From Micromonospora sp. HK10 (lineage in GTDB: Bacteria; Actinomycetota; Actinomycetes; Mycobacteriales; Micromonosporaceae): a DNA stretch of 59,857 nt. Each line of letters opens with the position of its first letter. Position 1 is the first letter of the stretch. Under the pieces are notes generated by a model. That model was not told where the DNA came from and made no database searches. It saw only the letters and a program-made list of their open reading frames with translations. A program made the position numbers and the translations under genes. Positions 34,201 through 41,545 of this stretch are shown piece by piece. Location of the stretch: contig NZ_KQ058771.1 in the NCBI RefSeq assembly GCF_000982955.1, positions 18,727-78,583 on the forward strand. The letters run 5' to 3'.

Positions 34201-34476
34201 GTCGTCCGGTGCGACGGCGAGCCGGTAGCCGCCCGGTTGCGCCTCGACGGGCAGCCCGGCCCGGCGTAGCCGCGAGACCAGGGCCTGGAGCGCGTTGGCG
34301 GCCCTGGCCGGTGGCTCGCCCGCCCAGAGCGCGTCGGTGAGCCGGCCCGCGGTGACCGTCCGCCCCGGCTCCAGCGCCAGCAGGATCAGCAGCCGGCGCA
34401 GCCGGGCACCGCCGACCTCGACCGGCGTGCCGGCGTCGGTGCGCAGCTCCAGGGGCCCGAGCAGGTTGATCCGCAC
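31252..34476 (-). CDS. AfsR/SARP-family regulator with BTAD, AAA/NB-ARC and TPR domains
   Basis: The start is placed at GTG 34476 (VRINLLGPLELR), giving 1074 aa. An OmpR-like winged helix occupies about 1-95 (LGPLELRTDAG, then AANALQALVSRLRRAGLP). The BTAD alpha-helical domain spans about 95-245. An NB-ARC/AAA ATPase begins near 290, with P-loop LTGPGGAGKTRLA and Walker B VLLLLDNCEHLLD. A long TPR-like helical tail follows. AfsR-type proteins activate antibiotic gene clusters in response to kinase and metabolic signals. The neighbouring DrrAB exporter is a possible target, but no biosynthetic genes are present. Confidence 0.88.
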   Translation of the reverse strand: MRINLLGPLELRTDAGTPVEVGGARLRRLLILLALEPGRTVTAGRLTDALWAGEPPARAANALQALVSRLRRAGLPVEAQPGGYRLAVAPDDVDAHRFETAVRAGRARLADDPAEGCRRLTEALALWRGAALADVSDADFARAPLARLTELRLAATEDLAEARLDRAAPDTLLPRLRELVAAHPLRERLAGLLIRALHRAGHPAEALAEYERLRATLADTLGADPGPELAALHLEILRGEPAAAPARTDHRALADPARGNLPATLTSFVGREQEVTRVAELLDRSRLATLTGPGGAGKTRLAVESGRALAGRFPDGVWLVPLAPVTDPAEVPQAALAALGLREQALLARAGRSAPEPADPVGRLVDALAGRTVLLLLDNCEHLLDAAAGLTDRLLTACPGLRVLATSREPLGITGEALRPVESLGLPPADAAPDTALAYPAVRLFADRAGAVRPDFAVDAATVGPVVRICRALDGMPLAIELAAARLRALTAQQVDTRLDDRFRLLTGGSRTALPRHQTLRAVVDWSWDLLDDGERALWRRLATFAGGATLDAVERVCAAVRPDPPGAAPDVLDGLSALVDKSLVVAGGTAEPRYRMLETIREYGLHRLAEAGETDAVRRAHAAEYLALAEAAEPELRGAAQLDWLRRLSTDHDNLHAGLRYAITTGDALTAVRYAAALGWYWWLTGQRAEGADLAGQVLALPGLADAAPAATALALATGALNLIDNHSRNISTSREWLTRAAELARGHEQEHPLLRLAGPIEAAFETNFQPPAMAAVVALFDDPDPWVAGIARLMRAHALLNGGLPDSDAEADLRAGLAHYRRVGDRWGMSFSLTSLADLLDRRGEAAEATRYHEEAMAYFEELGIREEVAEMRARLAHNLWRRGDRGRAWAELERALHEAELCGSDETRAAVAYGRAELLRAEGDRAGARACLTESARLVGDRPIAAQWRALNVSALAVLDADDGNLVAARNHHDQALKLAVGSQDAPVIAAVLVGYADLALRLDRPAAAARLLGAATGIRGGPDHAVLDRPRVEAAARAALGEPGFAEAYAGGLSYRWETAAEAVAVTLDG

Positions 34477-34514
34477 GGCGTCGATTCTGCCCGCCCGGGG
34501 CACGCCGGCGGCGC

Positions 34515-34922
34515 TCAGACCTCCGGCCGGTCCCGGTCGTCGGTGTTGCGGCGCAACTCCTCCTCGCGGCGGCGCAGGTCCGCCTCCCACTTTCGGAGCA
34601 GGTCCTGGTCGTCGCGGCGGGCCTGCTCCTTCAGCGAGGCCAGGAACTCCGGGTCGTCGTCCGGCGCGACCGGCCGGCGGCGCTCGGTTTCGGCGAAGCC
34701 GTTCCCCACCGGCCAGGCGGTACGGGGACGCCGTCCGCCCGTTTCCCGCCCGGCGACGAACCAGGCGATCGACCCGACCAGCGGGAAGAACAGGATGATC
34801 AGCACCCAGGCGACCCGCGGCAGGGCCCGGATCTCCCCCTCCTCGGCGGAGAGGCAGCTGATCAGGGCACAGACGGCGAGCACGACCTGGGCGAGGAAGA
34901 GAAGCCCGTACAGGCGAACCAT
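34515..34922 (-). CDS. Small PLDc_N-domain membrane protein
   Basis: The start is placed at ATG 34922 (MVRLYGLLFLAQ), giving 135 aa; ATG codons at 34931 and 34934 are alternatives. Two transmembrane helices (about 4-25 and 38-60) enclose ALISCLSAEEGEIRALPRVAWVLIILFFPLVGSIAWFVAGR, the phospholipase-D nuclease N-terminal (PLDc_N) module found as a stand-alone membrane protein in many actinobacteria. The C-terminal half is charged and coiled-coil-like (DDQDLLRKWEADLRRREEELRR). It has no phospholipase catalytic motif. Function unknown. Confidence 0.78.
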   Translation of the reverse strand: MVRLYGLLFLAQVVLAVCALISCLSAEEGEIRALPRVAWVLIILFFPLVGSIAWFVAGRETGGRRPRTAWPVGNGFAETERRRPVAPDDDPEFLASLKEQARRDDQDLLRKWEADLRRREEELRRNTDDRDRPEV

Positions 34923-34950
34923 GCCGGCCATCATGGACCACGGGTGCCGG

Positions 34951-35250
34951 TCAGCGCAGCCCGCCCAGCACGTGCAGGACGCCGAGCAGGGCGGACCCGG
35001 CGGCGGCCAGCGCGGTGAGCGGGAGCGCCCAGCGTGGCGCGCGACGCAGCCCGGTGCCGGTGGCCCGGCGCCAGGTGATCAGCAGGATGGCCAGCCAGCC
35101 GAGCACGGCCACCCCGCCGAGCAGCGCGTCCACGGTCCCGCCGCCGAGCGAGAGCCGCACTTCCAGCACGGTGACCGCGGTGAGGGAGAGCAGGGTGCGC
35201 CGCCAGGCCAACCGGGTCCGTTCCGGCTGCAGCCCGGGGTCGCGGGTCAC
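34951..35250 (-). CDS. DUF202-family membrane protein
   Basis: The start is GTG 35250, overlapping the preceding gene's stop (GTGA). The 99-aa product begins with the DUF202 signature (LQPERTRLAWRRTLLSL) and has three predicted membrane helices. DUF202 proteins often occur in pairs, as here. Function unknown. Confidence 0.75.
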   Translation of the reverse strand: MTRDPGLQPERTRLAWRRTLLSLTAVTVLEVRLSLGGGTVDALLGGVAVLGWLAILLITWRRATGTGLRRAPRWALPLTALAAAGSALLGVLHVLGGLR

Positions 35251-35633
35251 CCGAGGGCCCGGGTCAGCACGGCGGCGACCAGCAGCAGCGCGCCGAGCGC
35301 CACGACCAGGGCGAGGATGGCCGGGAAGCGGGAGGCGGGCAGCTCCTCGCCCAGCCGGATGGCCCGCTCGGTCCGGGCCCAGTGGTCCACCGCCCGGATC
35401 GCCACCGCGGCCCCGAGCAGCAGCAGCGTGACGGCGATCACCTCCCGCAGGTGTTCCAGGGCCAGCTGCGGCAGGAACTGCGCGGCGGCGAGCCCGCCGG
35501 CGATCAGCGCCAGCCCGGTCCGCAGCCAGGCCAGGAACGTGCGCTCGTTGGCCAGCGAGAAGCGGTAGTCGGGGGTGGTGCCGACCGACCGCAGCTCGCG
35601 CGGATCGAACCAGCGTCTGATCGTCTGCCACAC
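35247..35633 (-). CDS. YidH-like DUF202 membrane protein
   Basis: A 128-aa protein starting at GTG 35633. It contains the YidH/DUF202 signature PDYRFSLANERTFLAWLRTGLALI and three membrane helices (about 38-58, 63-85 and 98-120). It is co-transcribed and coupled with the second DUF202 gene. It is divergent from the GNAT gene, with only 41 bp between start codons. The physiological role of the family is not known. Confidence 0.8.
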   Translation of the reverse strand: MWQTIRRWFDPRELRSVGTTPDYRFSLANERTFLAWLRTGLALIAGGLAAAQFLPQLALEHLREVIAVTLLLLGAAVAIRAVDHWARTERAIRLGEELPASRFPAILALVVALGALLLVAAVLTRALG

Positions 35634-35662
35634 GTCGTCGATTATCCGCTTTGCCCGGTGCC

Positions 35663-35668
35663 TACCCT
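35663..35668 (+). promoter_or_regulatory. -10 box of leaderless promoter for the GNAT gene
   Basis: TACCCT ends 6 nt before the ATG at 35675. The GAGGGG between them is too close to act as a normal ribosome site, so the transcript is probably leaderless. Confidence 0.45.
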
Positions 35669-35674
35669 GAGGGG

Positions 35675-36472
35675 ATGACCGATCTTGACGCGCTACGCCT
35701 GCGCGACGCCTATGACACGCAGATCCGACCCGAGCTGCCGGACCCGGTGCCGGCCGGGGTGATCATCGATCGGGACGGCCCGCTGTTCCGGGTCCTCAAC
35801 CTGGACCGGGGTGGTTTCATCACGTACCGGACCCTGGACGGGCTGGCCGGCGCCGAGCTGGACGCCCTGATCGCCCGGCAGGTCGAGTTCTTCCGCGCCC
35901 GGGGCGAGTCGGTCGAGTGGAAGCTGGCCGGCCACGACGAGCCGGCCGACCTGGGCGACCGGCTGCGCGCCGCCGGCTTCGTGCCGGAAGACCTGGAGAC
36001 CGTCGTGATTGGGCCGGTCGCGGCCCTGGCCGGCGCCGTCCCGGTCCTGCCCGAGGGGGTACGCCTGCGCGAGGTCACCGCCCGCGAGGACCTGGACCGG
36101 ATCGCGGCGATGGAGGAGGAGGTCTGGCAGGCGGACCGGAGCCATCTGGTGACCGGGCTGGCCAGGGAGATCGAGGCGGACCCGCAGTCGATCACGATCG
36201 TGGTGGCCGAGGCGGACGGCACCGTGGTGAGCGCCGGCTGGGTCCGCTACCAGCGGGGCACCGGCTTCGCCACCCTCTGGGGCGGCTCGACGCTGCCGCA
36301 GTGGCGGAAGAAGGGCATCTACCGGGCGCTGGTGGCGTACCGGGCGCGCCTGGCCGAGCAGCGCGGCAAGACCCTGGTGCAGGTGGACTGCTCGCCGGAG
36401 AGCCGGCCGATCCTGGAGCGGCTCGGGCTCGTTGCGGTCACCACCACCACCCCGTACGTCTACACTCCGTGA
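35675..36472 (+). CDS. GNAT-family N-acetyltransferase
   Basis: The start is ATG 35675 (265 aa); a frame open from 35651 lacks support. The C-terminal half is a GNAT domain: ITIVVAEADGTVVSAGWVRY, FATLWGGSTLPQWRKKGIYRALVAYRARLAEQRG (acetyl-CoA loop) and SPESRPILERLGLVAVTTTTPYVY. The N-terminal ~115 residues form a second, degenerate GNAT-like half, as in other actinobacterial two-domain acetyltransferases. The substrate is unknown. The stop overlaps a possible GTG start of the next gene. Confidence 0.82.
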   Translation: MTDLDALRLRDAYDTQIRPELPDPVPAGVIIDRDGPLFRVLNLDRGGFITYRTLDGLAGAELDALIARQVEFFRARGESVEWKLAGHDEPADLGDRLRAAGFVPEDLETVVIGPVAALAGAVPVLPEGVRLREVTAREDLDRIAAMEEEVWQADRSHLVTGLAREIEADPQSITIVVAEADGTVVSAGWVRYQRGTGFATLWGGSTLPQWRKKGIYRALVAYRARLAEQRGKTLVQVDCSPESRPILERLGLVAVTTTTPYVYTP

Positions 36473-36474
36473 TC

Positions 36475-36879
36475 ATGGAACCGTTGACGGCGGACGAGCA
36501 GCTCACCCTCCGGACGGGCGCCTTCGGGGCCGTCTTCCTGGTCTCCAACGCGGAGCCCGGGATGTTGGCCATGGTGCGGGAGAGCATGGCCGCGTCGGGG
36601 GCGCTCGCCGACGCCAGCGGGGTGGTCCGGGCGGCGCTGACCTCCGGGCCGCTGCCGCAGTTGCCCCGGGACTCCGCGCTGGAGGTCGAGGCGACCGTGC
36701 TGCCGGCGCTGGGCGAGGCGGTGCGGATCCTGCGGGCCAAGTCGCCGGCGGACGTCGCGGCGTACCGGTCGGTGGTGCTGGCCGCGGCGGACCGGGTGGC
36801 GCAGGCGCACCGCGGGGTGGCGCCGGCCGAGGCCGCGGTGATCGAGAAGATCAGGCAGGCGTTGGCCGAGCCGGCCTGA
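36475..36879 (+). CDS. Conserved hypothetical alpha-helical protein
   Basis: A 134-aa protein (ATG 36475; a GTG at 36469 overlapping the GNAT stop is an alternative). It is predicted all-helical: TADEQLTLRTGAFGAVFLVSNAE, then AVRILRAKSPADVAAYRSVVLAAADRVAQAHRG, with an overall TerB-like feel but no metal motif. A TACACT box at 36461-36466 may drive it separately. It may be co-transcribed with the GNAT gene. Its 3' end overlaps the opposing small Cys-rich gene by 29 bp. Function unknown. Confidence 0.68.
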   Translation: MEPLTADEQLTLRTGAFGAVFLVSNAEPGMLAMVRESMAASGALADASGVVRAALTSGPLPQLPRDSALEVEATVLPALGEAVRILRAKSPADVAAYRSVVLAAADRVAQAHRGVAPAEAAVIEKIRQALAEPA

Positions 36880-37048
36880 CCGGCTCGCCGGACCAGAGCG
36901 CCCGGACGCTGGCGCGGACGCACCGGTCGCGCACCCGGCCGCAGGCGCACCGGTAGGTGTCCGGGATCATCCGGCGGCAGGCCCGGCGGGAGGCGGCGAC
37001 CGCCTCGGCCGGGCCGCGTCGCCCGGCGCGGCGCGCAGAGTCGGACAT
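36851..37048 (-). CDS. Small basic cysteine-containing protein (65 aa)
   Basis: The start is set at ATG 37048, because a near-perfect AAGGAGGTGA Shine-Dalgarno sequence precedes it at ideal spacing; the frame upstream of it is not supported. The product is strongly basic, with four cysteines (RRACRR, YRCACGR and DRC), possibly a small zinc-binding or nucleic-acid-binding protein. An AAGGAGGTGA of this quality is rare in this window and suggests high translation. It overlaps the opposing gene's end by 29 bp. No family recognised. Confidence 0.6.
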   Translation of the reverse strand: MSDSARRAGRRGPAEAVAASRRACRRMIPDTYRCACGRVRDRCVRASVRALWSGEPVRPARPTPA

Positions 37049-37124
37049 GTCCGTCACCTCCTTTTTCCGGCAGCTTACCCGGCGGCGCGGGCTCCGGTGA
37101 GCTGTGTCACTCTGGGGCTCGGGA

Positions 37125-37156
37125 GAGGCAATGCTACTTGCGGGTAACATTGCCTC
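37125..37156. promoter_or_regulatory. Inverted repeat GAGGCAATG upstream of etfB
   Basis: GAGGCAATG (37125-37133) and CATTGCCTC (37148-37156) form a perfect 9-bp inverted repeat with a 14-nt spacer, 114 bp before the etfB start. Candidate operator or mRNA stem. Confidence 0.45.
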
Positions 37157-37161
37157 CGTGG

Positions 37162-37177
37162 GCAACTGCACAGTTGC
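37162..37177. promoter_or_regulatory. GCAACTG/CAGTTGC palindrome upstream of etfB
   Basis: A perfect 7-bp inverted repeat with a 2-nt spacer, located 6 bp after the GAGGCAATG repeat. The two together suggest a regulated etf promoter; the regulator is unknown. Confidence 0.45.
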
Positions 37178-37269
37178 GCGCGGTTGACCGAACGTTAAGT
37201 CACGCGCGAGGCTGCGCCCGTGACCGGGCGAGAGATCGCTACACCAAACAGGAGGGTCGTCGAAGCGCG

Positions 37270-38049
37270 ATGAACATCGTCGTACTCGTCAAGCAGGTGC
37301 CCGATTCGGGCGCGGACCGCAACCTGCGTGCTGACGACAACACCGTCGACCGCGGTTCGGCGAACAACGTCATCAACGAGATGGACGAGTACGCCATCGA
37401 GGAGGCGTTGAAGATCAAGGAGGCGCACGGCGGCGAGGTGACCGTCCTGACCATGGGTCCGGACCGGGCGACCGAGTCGATCCGCAAGGCGCTCTCCATG
37501 GGTCCGGACAAGGCCGTGCACGTGGTGGACGACGCCCTGCACGGGTCCTGCGCCGTGGCCACCTCCAAGGTGCTCGCCGCCGCCCTCGGTCAGCTCGGTG
37601 CCGACCTGGTGATCTGCGGCGCCGAGTCCACCGACGGCCGGGTGCAGGTCATGCCGCACATGATCGCCGAGCGGCTGGGCGTCGCGGCGCTGACCGGCGC
37701 GCGCAAGCTCACCGTCGACGGCGCCACCCTGACCGTCGAGCGGCAGACCGAGGAGGGCTACGAGGTGGTCACCGCCTCGACCCCGGCCGTGGTCTCCGTC
37801 TGGGACACCATCAACGAGCCGCGCTACCCGTCCTTCAAGGGCATCATGGCCGCCAAGAAGAAGCCGGTGCAGACGCTCGCCCTGGCCGACCTCGGGGTCG
37901 CGCCCGCCGAGGTGGGCTTCGACGGCGCCACCAGCGCCGTGGTCGAGCACTCCAAGCGCCCGCCGCGCTCCGGCGGCGCCAAGATCACCGATGAGGGCGA
38001 GGGCGGCGTCAAGCTGGTCGAGTTCCTCGCCACCGAGAAGTTCGTGTGA
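37270..38049 (+). CDS. etfB: Electron transfer flavoprotein beta subunit
   Basis: A 259-aa protein beginning MNIVVLVKQVPDSGAD. It contains the ETF-beta signature around CGAESTDGRVQVMPHMIAERLG and the SVWDTINEPRYPSFKGIMAAKKKPVQ region that contacts FAD/AMP. It pairs with EtfA to carry electrons from acyl-CoA dehydrogenases to the membrane quinone pool. The etfA gene follows 11 bp later in the same operon. Two palindromes upstream may be regulatory. Confidence 0.95.
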   Translation: MNIVVLVKQVPDSGADRNLRADDNTVDRGSANNVINEMDEYAIEEALKIKEAHGGEVTVLTMGPDRATESIRKALSMGPDKAVHVVDDALHGSCAVATSKVLAAALGQLGADLVICGAESTDGRVQVMPHMIAERLGVAALTGARKLTVDGATLTVERQTEEGYEVVTASTPAVVSVWDTINEPRYPSFKGIMAAKKKPVQTLALADLGVAPAEVGFDGATSAVVEHSKRPPRSGGAKITDEGEGGVKLVEFLATEKFV

Positions 38050-38060
38050 GAGGTCTGGAC

Positions 38061-39020
38061 ATGGCTGAGGTTCTCGTCGTCGTCGAAGCCACCAAGGAAT
38101 TCGGCGTCAAGAAGGTCACCCTGGAAATGCTCACCCTCGCCCGCGAGCTGGGCACCCCGAGCGCCGTGGTGCTCGGCGGCGCCGGCGCCGCCGACGCGCT
38201 CAGCGCCAAGCTGGGCGAGTACGGCGCGGCGAAGATCTACGCCGCCGAGGGTGCGGAGATCGACGGCTACCTGGTGGCCCCGAAGGCCACCGTGCTGGCC
38301 GAGCTGGTCAACCGGGTGCAGCCGGCCGCCGTGCTGCTCGCCTCCTCGCAGGAGGGCAAGGAGATCGCCGCCCGGCTGGCCGTGAAGCTGGAGAACGGCA
38401 TCCTGACCGACGTGGTCGGCCTCGACGCCGACGGCACCGCCACCCAGGTCGCCTTCGCCGGCTCGACCATCGTCAAGTCCAAGGTCACCAAGGGCCTGCC
38501 GCTGGTCACCGTCCGGCCGAACTCGCTCAACCCGACCCCGGCCGCCGCCACCCCGGCGGTCGAGCAGCTCACCGTCTCGGTCACCGACGCGGACAAGCTG
38601 GCCAAGGTCGTCGAGCGGGTCGCCGAGCAGAAGGGCTCGCGCCCGGAGCTGACCGAGGCGTCGGTGGTCGTCTCCGGCGGTCGCGGCGTCGGCAACGCCG
38701 ACAACTTCAAGCTGGTCGAGGAGCTGGCCGACCTGCTCGGCGGCGCGGTCGGCGCGTCCCGTGCCGCGGTCGACTCCGGCTTCTACCCGCACCAGTTCCA
38801 GGTCGGCCAGACCGGCAAGACGGTCTCCCCACAGCTCTACGTGGCGCTGGGCATCTCCGGCGCCATCCAGCACCGGGCCGGCATGCAGACCTCGAAGACC
38901 ATCGTCGCGGTGAACAAGGACGCCGAGGCGCCGATCTTCGAGCTGGCCGACTTCGGCGTGGTCGGCGACCTGTTCAAGGTCGTCCCGCAGGCCGCCGAGG
39001 AGATCCGCAAGCGCAAGTGA
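38061..39020 (+). CDS. etfA: Electron transfer flavoprotein alpha subunit
   Basis: The ATG at 38061 has GAGAGG upstream (319 aa); a GTG at 38046 overlapping the etfB stop is an alternative. The N-terminal domain begins [30 protein letters not shown]. The C-terminal FAD domain has [36 protein letters not shown] and the canonical signature [29 protein letters not shown]. It forms a heterodimer with EtfB and binds the FAD. The operon ends in a 21-bp hairpin. Confidence 0.95.
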   Translation: MAEVLVVVEATKEFGVKKVTLEMLTLARELGTPSAVVLGGAGAADALSAKLGEYGAAKIYAAEGAEIDGYLVAPKATVLAELVNRVQPAAVLLASSQEGKEIAARLAVKLENGILTDVVGLDADGTATQVAFAGSTIVKSKVTKGLPLVTVRPNSLNPTPAAATPAVEQLTVSVTDADKLAKVVERVAEQKGSRPELTEASVVVSGGRGVGNADNFKLVEELADLLGGAVGASRAAVDSGFYPHQFQVGQTGKTVSPQLYVALGISGAIQHRAGMQTSKTIVAVNKDAEAPIFELADFGVVGDLFKVVPQAAEEIRKRK

Positions 39021-39037
39021 GCCCACCCGGCTGACCC

Positions 39038-39083
39038 ACGCACAGAGCCGCCGCCCGGATCACCGGGCGGCGGCTCTGTGCGT
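39038..39083. terminator. Terminator of the etfBA operon
   Basis: A perfect 21-bp inverted repeat (39038-39058 with 39063-39083) with a 4-nt loop, 17 bp after the etfA stop. It is the strongest hairpin in the window. Confidence 0.85.
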
Positions 39084-39109
39084 TGCGGCCCTTCCGCAGC
39101 GGCGGAAGG

Positions 39110-39156
39110 GAGCTGATCGGCGGGCCGGGGAGCTGAGCCGGCCCGCCGATCAGCTC
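39110..39156. terminator. Terminator of the sigma/anti-sigma operon
   Basis: A perfect 19-bp inverted repeat (39110-39128 with 39138-39156) with a 9-nt loop. Its upstream arm (on the minus strand) begins within the last codons of the anti-sigma gene. Confidence 0.8.
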
Positions 39157-39914
39157 GTCAGGGTGCCCCTCAACAGGCTGTCGCCGGAGTGGCGGGTGTT
39201 GTTGTCGTACTGCTCGGCGGAGATGTCGACCACCGAGAAGGTGCGCAGGTCCACGTTCGCGGGCATCGGCAGCAACTCGTCTCCCGACCCCTTGCTCAGC
39301 GTACCGACCGAGAACATTTTCATCGTCCCCGGATCGATCAGCCAGACCTCGTAGTACCCCGGGACCTCCGGAAGATTCGCCACGTGCAGGTGGAGCCGGT
39401 TGTCCCCGAGCACCCGGGCGTCGCCGGCCGCCTCCTTCGGCGTCTGCCCGTACGCGCTCAGCGCCGCGCTGGCCAGCACCGCCGGCTGCGGCGGGTCCGA
39501 CTCACCCGACCGCAGCACCGTCACCGTGCCGAGCACGCCGGCCGCGGCCGCCGCTGCCGCGGTCACCGCGGTGACCGCCCAGCGCCGCCACCGCCCACCG
39601 CCCCGGGACACCGCCGGTGCCGCGGCGACCCGCGGGCCGGGCTCGGCCGGTGGCCGGGCCGCGCGCCGCTCGGCGAGCGCGGGCAGCTCCTCGGCGGCCC
39701 GGATCTCCGCGACGATGCCCTGCCAGACGTGCTCGGGCGGGTCGGGCAGGTTGCCCAGCCCCTGGGTTTCCGCGCCCAGGCCGGCCACGTGTCGCAGCGT
39801 CGTCAGCTCGGCCCGGCAGAGCTCGCAGGTGTCCAGGTGGGCGGACTCGCCAGCCGCCGCCTCGCTCTCACCGAGTGCCAGGAAGACCAGCCGGTCGTGG
39901 TCCAGGTGGGACAC
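39150..39914 (-). CDS. RskA-like transmembrane anti-sigma factor
   Basis: A 254-aa protein. The N-terminal anti-sigma domain has a zinc motif HLDTCELC (His26, Cys30, Cys33). A single membrane helix follows (about 111-133, [22 protein letters not shown]). The extracytoplasmic C-terminal domain resembles RskA ([19 protein letters not shown]... [11 protein letters not shown]), the anti-sigma-K type. It binds and silences the ECF sigma factor encoded just upstream; regulated proteolysis would release it. The start overlaps the end of the sigma gene by 47 bp, so the two are made together. Confidence 0.85.
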   Translation of the reverse strand: MSHLDHDRLVFLALGESEAAAGESAHLDTCELCRAELTTLRHVAGLGAETQGLGNLPDPPEHVWQGIVAEIRAAEELPALAERRAARPPAEPGPRVAAAPAVSRGGGRWRRWAVTAVTAAAAAAAGVLGTVTVLRSGESDPPQPAVLASAALSAYGQTPKEAAGDARVLGDNRLHLHVANLPEVPGYYEVWLIDPGTMKMFSVGTLSKGSGDELLPMPANVDLRTFSVVDISAEQYDNNTRHSGDSLLRGTLTS

Positions 39915-40473
39915 CGTCCACCTCCCATCTGCGCTTGAGGCTCTGCATCCCGCGTCGAATGTGGCTCTTGACCGTGCCGAGCGGGACGCCGGTCACGGTC
40001 GCGATCTGCTGGTGGGTCAGGTCGTCGTAGAACGCCAACTCCAGCATGCGTCGCTGGTCGTCGGGGAGGCGGGCCAGCTCGTCGGCGACCACCAGCCGGT
40101 CGACCACCGCGTCCGGGTCGGGCCCGCCGGGCACCGGCTCGGGCAGCTGCTTGACCGTCTCGACCACCCGGGTCTCCCGGGCGACCGCCCGGATCCGGTC
40201 GACCACCTTGCGGCGGCCGATGCCGAGCAGCCAGCCGACCAGCGATCCCTTGGTCGGGTCGAACGTCTCCCGGCCCAGCCAGGCGGCCACAAAGGTCGCC
40301 TGGGTCACGTCCTCCGCGTCGCTGCGGTTGGCCAGCGTGGTGCTGGCCAGGTGCAGCACCGCCCGGCCGTAGCGGTCGTACGCCTCGCGCAGCGCAGCCT
40401 CCTCGCCGGCGCGGAAACGCTCGGCCAGCTCGTCGTCGCCCGGTGGTTCCGGCTGTCTCGGCACCCCCGTCAC
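39868..40473 (-). CDS. ECF RNA polymerase sigma factor (SigK/ECF19-like)
   Basis: The start is placed at GTG 40473 (201 aa). Region 2 contains YDRYGRAVLHLASTTLANRSDAEDVTQATFVAAW and TKGSLVGWLLGIGRRKVVDRIR, close to the SigK pattern KGSALAWLLTMAHRRAVDR. Region 4 contains LELAFYDDLTHQQIATVTGVPLGTVKSHIRRGMQSLKRRW. It recruits RNA polymerase to a small regulon. The gene pairs with an RskA-like anti-sigma, and the divergent promoter region has SigK-like elements pointing both ways. That suggests autoregulation and control of the DUF4397-sortase operon. Confidence 0.85.
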   Translation of the reverse strand: MTGVPRQPEPPGDDELAERFRAGEEAALREAYDRYGRAVLHLASTTLANRSDAEDVTQATFVAAWLGRETFDPTKGSLVGWLLGIGRRKVVDRIRAVARETRVVETVKQLPEPVPGGPDPDAVVDRLVVADELARLPDDQRRMLELAFYDDLTHQQIATVTGVPLGTVKSHIRRGMQSLKRRWEVDGVPPGPRPAGLPGTR

Positions 40474-40571
40474 CGGGTGGTTCGCCTTCGGTGGGGCATG
40501 CCCGACTGTAACCGCCACAGCCCTCGCCCCATTCTCCCGGCCGACCTCTCCTGCTCGTGCCCGCACCCTTG

Positions 40572-40599
40572 GTTCGCTCCGGAGGTCCGCCCCGGATGC
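40572..40599 (-). promoter_or_regulatory. Putative SigK-like promoter for the sigma/anti-sigma operon
   Basis: On the minus strand GCATCC (40594-40599) and GCGAAC (40572-40577) are spaced 16 bp. They resemble the CCATCC/CCGAAT elements known for SigK-type promoters. Inference by motif resemblance only. Confidence 0.45.
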
Positions 40600-40603
40600 A
40601 TCC
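40594..40603. promoter_or_regulatory. Palindrome GGATGCATCC shared by divergent -35 elements
   Basis: This self-complementary 10-mer supplies GCATCC on both strands, so the two proposed ECF promoters are back to back with overlapping -35 regions. Outer arms CCGGATGC (40592-40599) and GCATCCGG (40633-40640) form a further 8-bp inverted repeat. Confidence 0.55.
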
Positions 40604-40626
40604 CGGGCGGAAAAAAGAAATCCGAT
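40598..40626 (+). promoter_or_regulatory. Putative SigK-like promoter for the DUF4397-sortase operon
   Basis: GCATCC (40598-40603) and TCCGAT (40621-40626) are spaced 17 bp, enclosing an A-rich spacer. They resemble CCATCC-N16/17-CCGAAT. The transcript would have a leader of about 80 nt before the AGGAGG site of the DUF4397 gene. Confidence 0.5.
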
Positions 40627-40714
40627 CCGGGCGCATCCGGCGGCGGCGGAGCGGGCGTAACCCGTTCTGCACACCAGGCGTGATGAACCAGCACGAACTA
40701 TCAGGAGGCACGCA

Positions 40715-41545
40715 ATGCAGCTCGTATCCATCCGTCGGGTCGCCGCCGGCGGTGCGGTCGCCGCGCTGGCCCTCGCCGGCGGCCTCGCCACCGCCGCCAC
40801 CCCGGCGTACGCGGCCAGCAGCAAGGTCTCGGTCGTGCACGGCATCCCGGACACCCCGGTCGACGTGTACGTCAACGGCAAGAAGACGCTGGACAACTTC
40901 AAGCCGGGTGACGTGGCCGGCCCGCTGAGCCTGCCGGAGGGCGACTACGACATCGCGCTGACCAAGCCGGGCGAGGCGCTCGACCAGGCGATCCTCAAGG
41001 TCGACGACGCCAAGGTCCCGGGCGGGGCGAACATCAGCCTCGCCGCGCACCTCAGCGCCGACGGCAAGCCGCAGATCACCCCGTTCGTCAACGACGTGTC
41101 CAAGGTGGGCGCCGGCAAGGCCCGGCTGATCGTCCGGCACACCGCCGCCGCCCCGGCCGTCGACGTGCGCGCCGGTGGCCAGCCGGTCTTCCAGGGTCTC
41201 ACCAACCCGAAGGAGGCCAAGGCCGACATCGACGCGGGCACCGTCAAGGCGGACGTGGTCCTCGCCGGCACCGACACCGTGGCGATCGGCCCGGCCGACC
41301 TCACCCTCAAGGAGGGCACCGCGACGATCGTCTACGCCATCGGCTCCGCCGAGGACAAGAACCTCAAGCTGGTCGCCCAGACCATCAGCGGCCTGCACTC
41401 CGCGCCGGGCGGCGTGCCCAGCGGCACCGGCGGCCAGGCCGGCACCGGGGTGCAGACCTGGTGGTACCTGCTCGCCGGCGTCGGCGTGCTGCTGCTGGTC
41501 GTCGGTGGGGCGCGGGTCGCCACCGTCCGGACCGGGCGCCGATGA
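40715..41545 (+). CDS. DUF4397 surface protein
   Basis: A 276-aa protein with a signal peptide (about 1-33, ending AYAAS). Two DUF4397 beta-sandwich modules follow: SKVSVVHGIPDTPVDVYVNGKK and ARLIVRHTAAAPAVDVRAGGQPVF. A Gly/Thr-rich stretch (about 231-246), a membrane helix (WWYLLAGVGVLLLVVGG) and a basic tail RTGRR complete it. This C-terminal layout is that of a sortase substrate, yet no LPxTG is seen. The start has AGGAGG upstream. The stop overlaps the sortase ATG (ATGA), so the pair is coupled. It is probably under the adjacent ECF sigma factor. Confidence 0.88.
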   Translation: MQLVSIRRVAAGGAVAALALAGGLATAATPAYAASSKVSVVHGIPDTPVDVYVNGKKTLDNFKPGDVAGPLSLPEGDYDIALTKPGEALDQAILKVDDAKVPGGANISLAAHLSADGKPQITPFVNDVSKVGAGKARLIVRHTAAAPAVDVRAGGQPVFQGLTNPKEAKADIDAGTVKADVVLAGTDTVAIGPADLTLKEGTATIVYAIGSAEDKNLKLVAQTISGLHSAPGGVPSGTGGQAGTGVQTWWYLLAGVGVLLLVVGGARVATVRTGRR

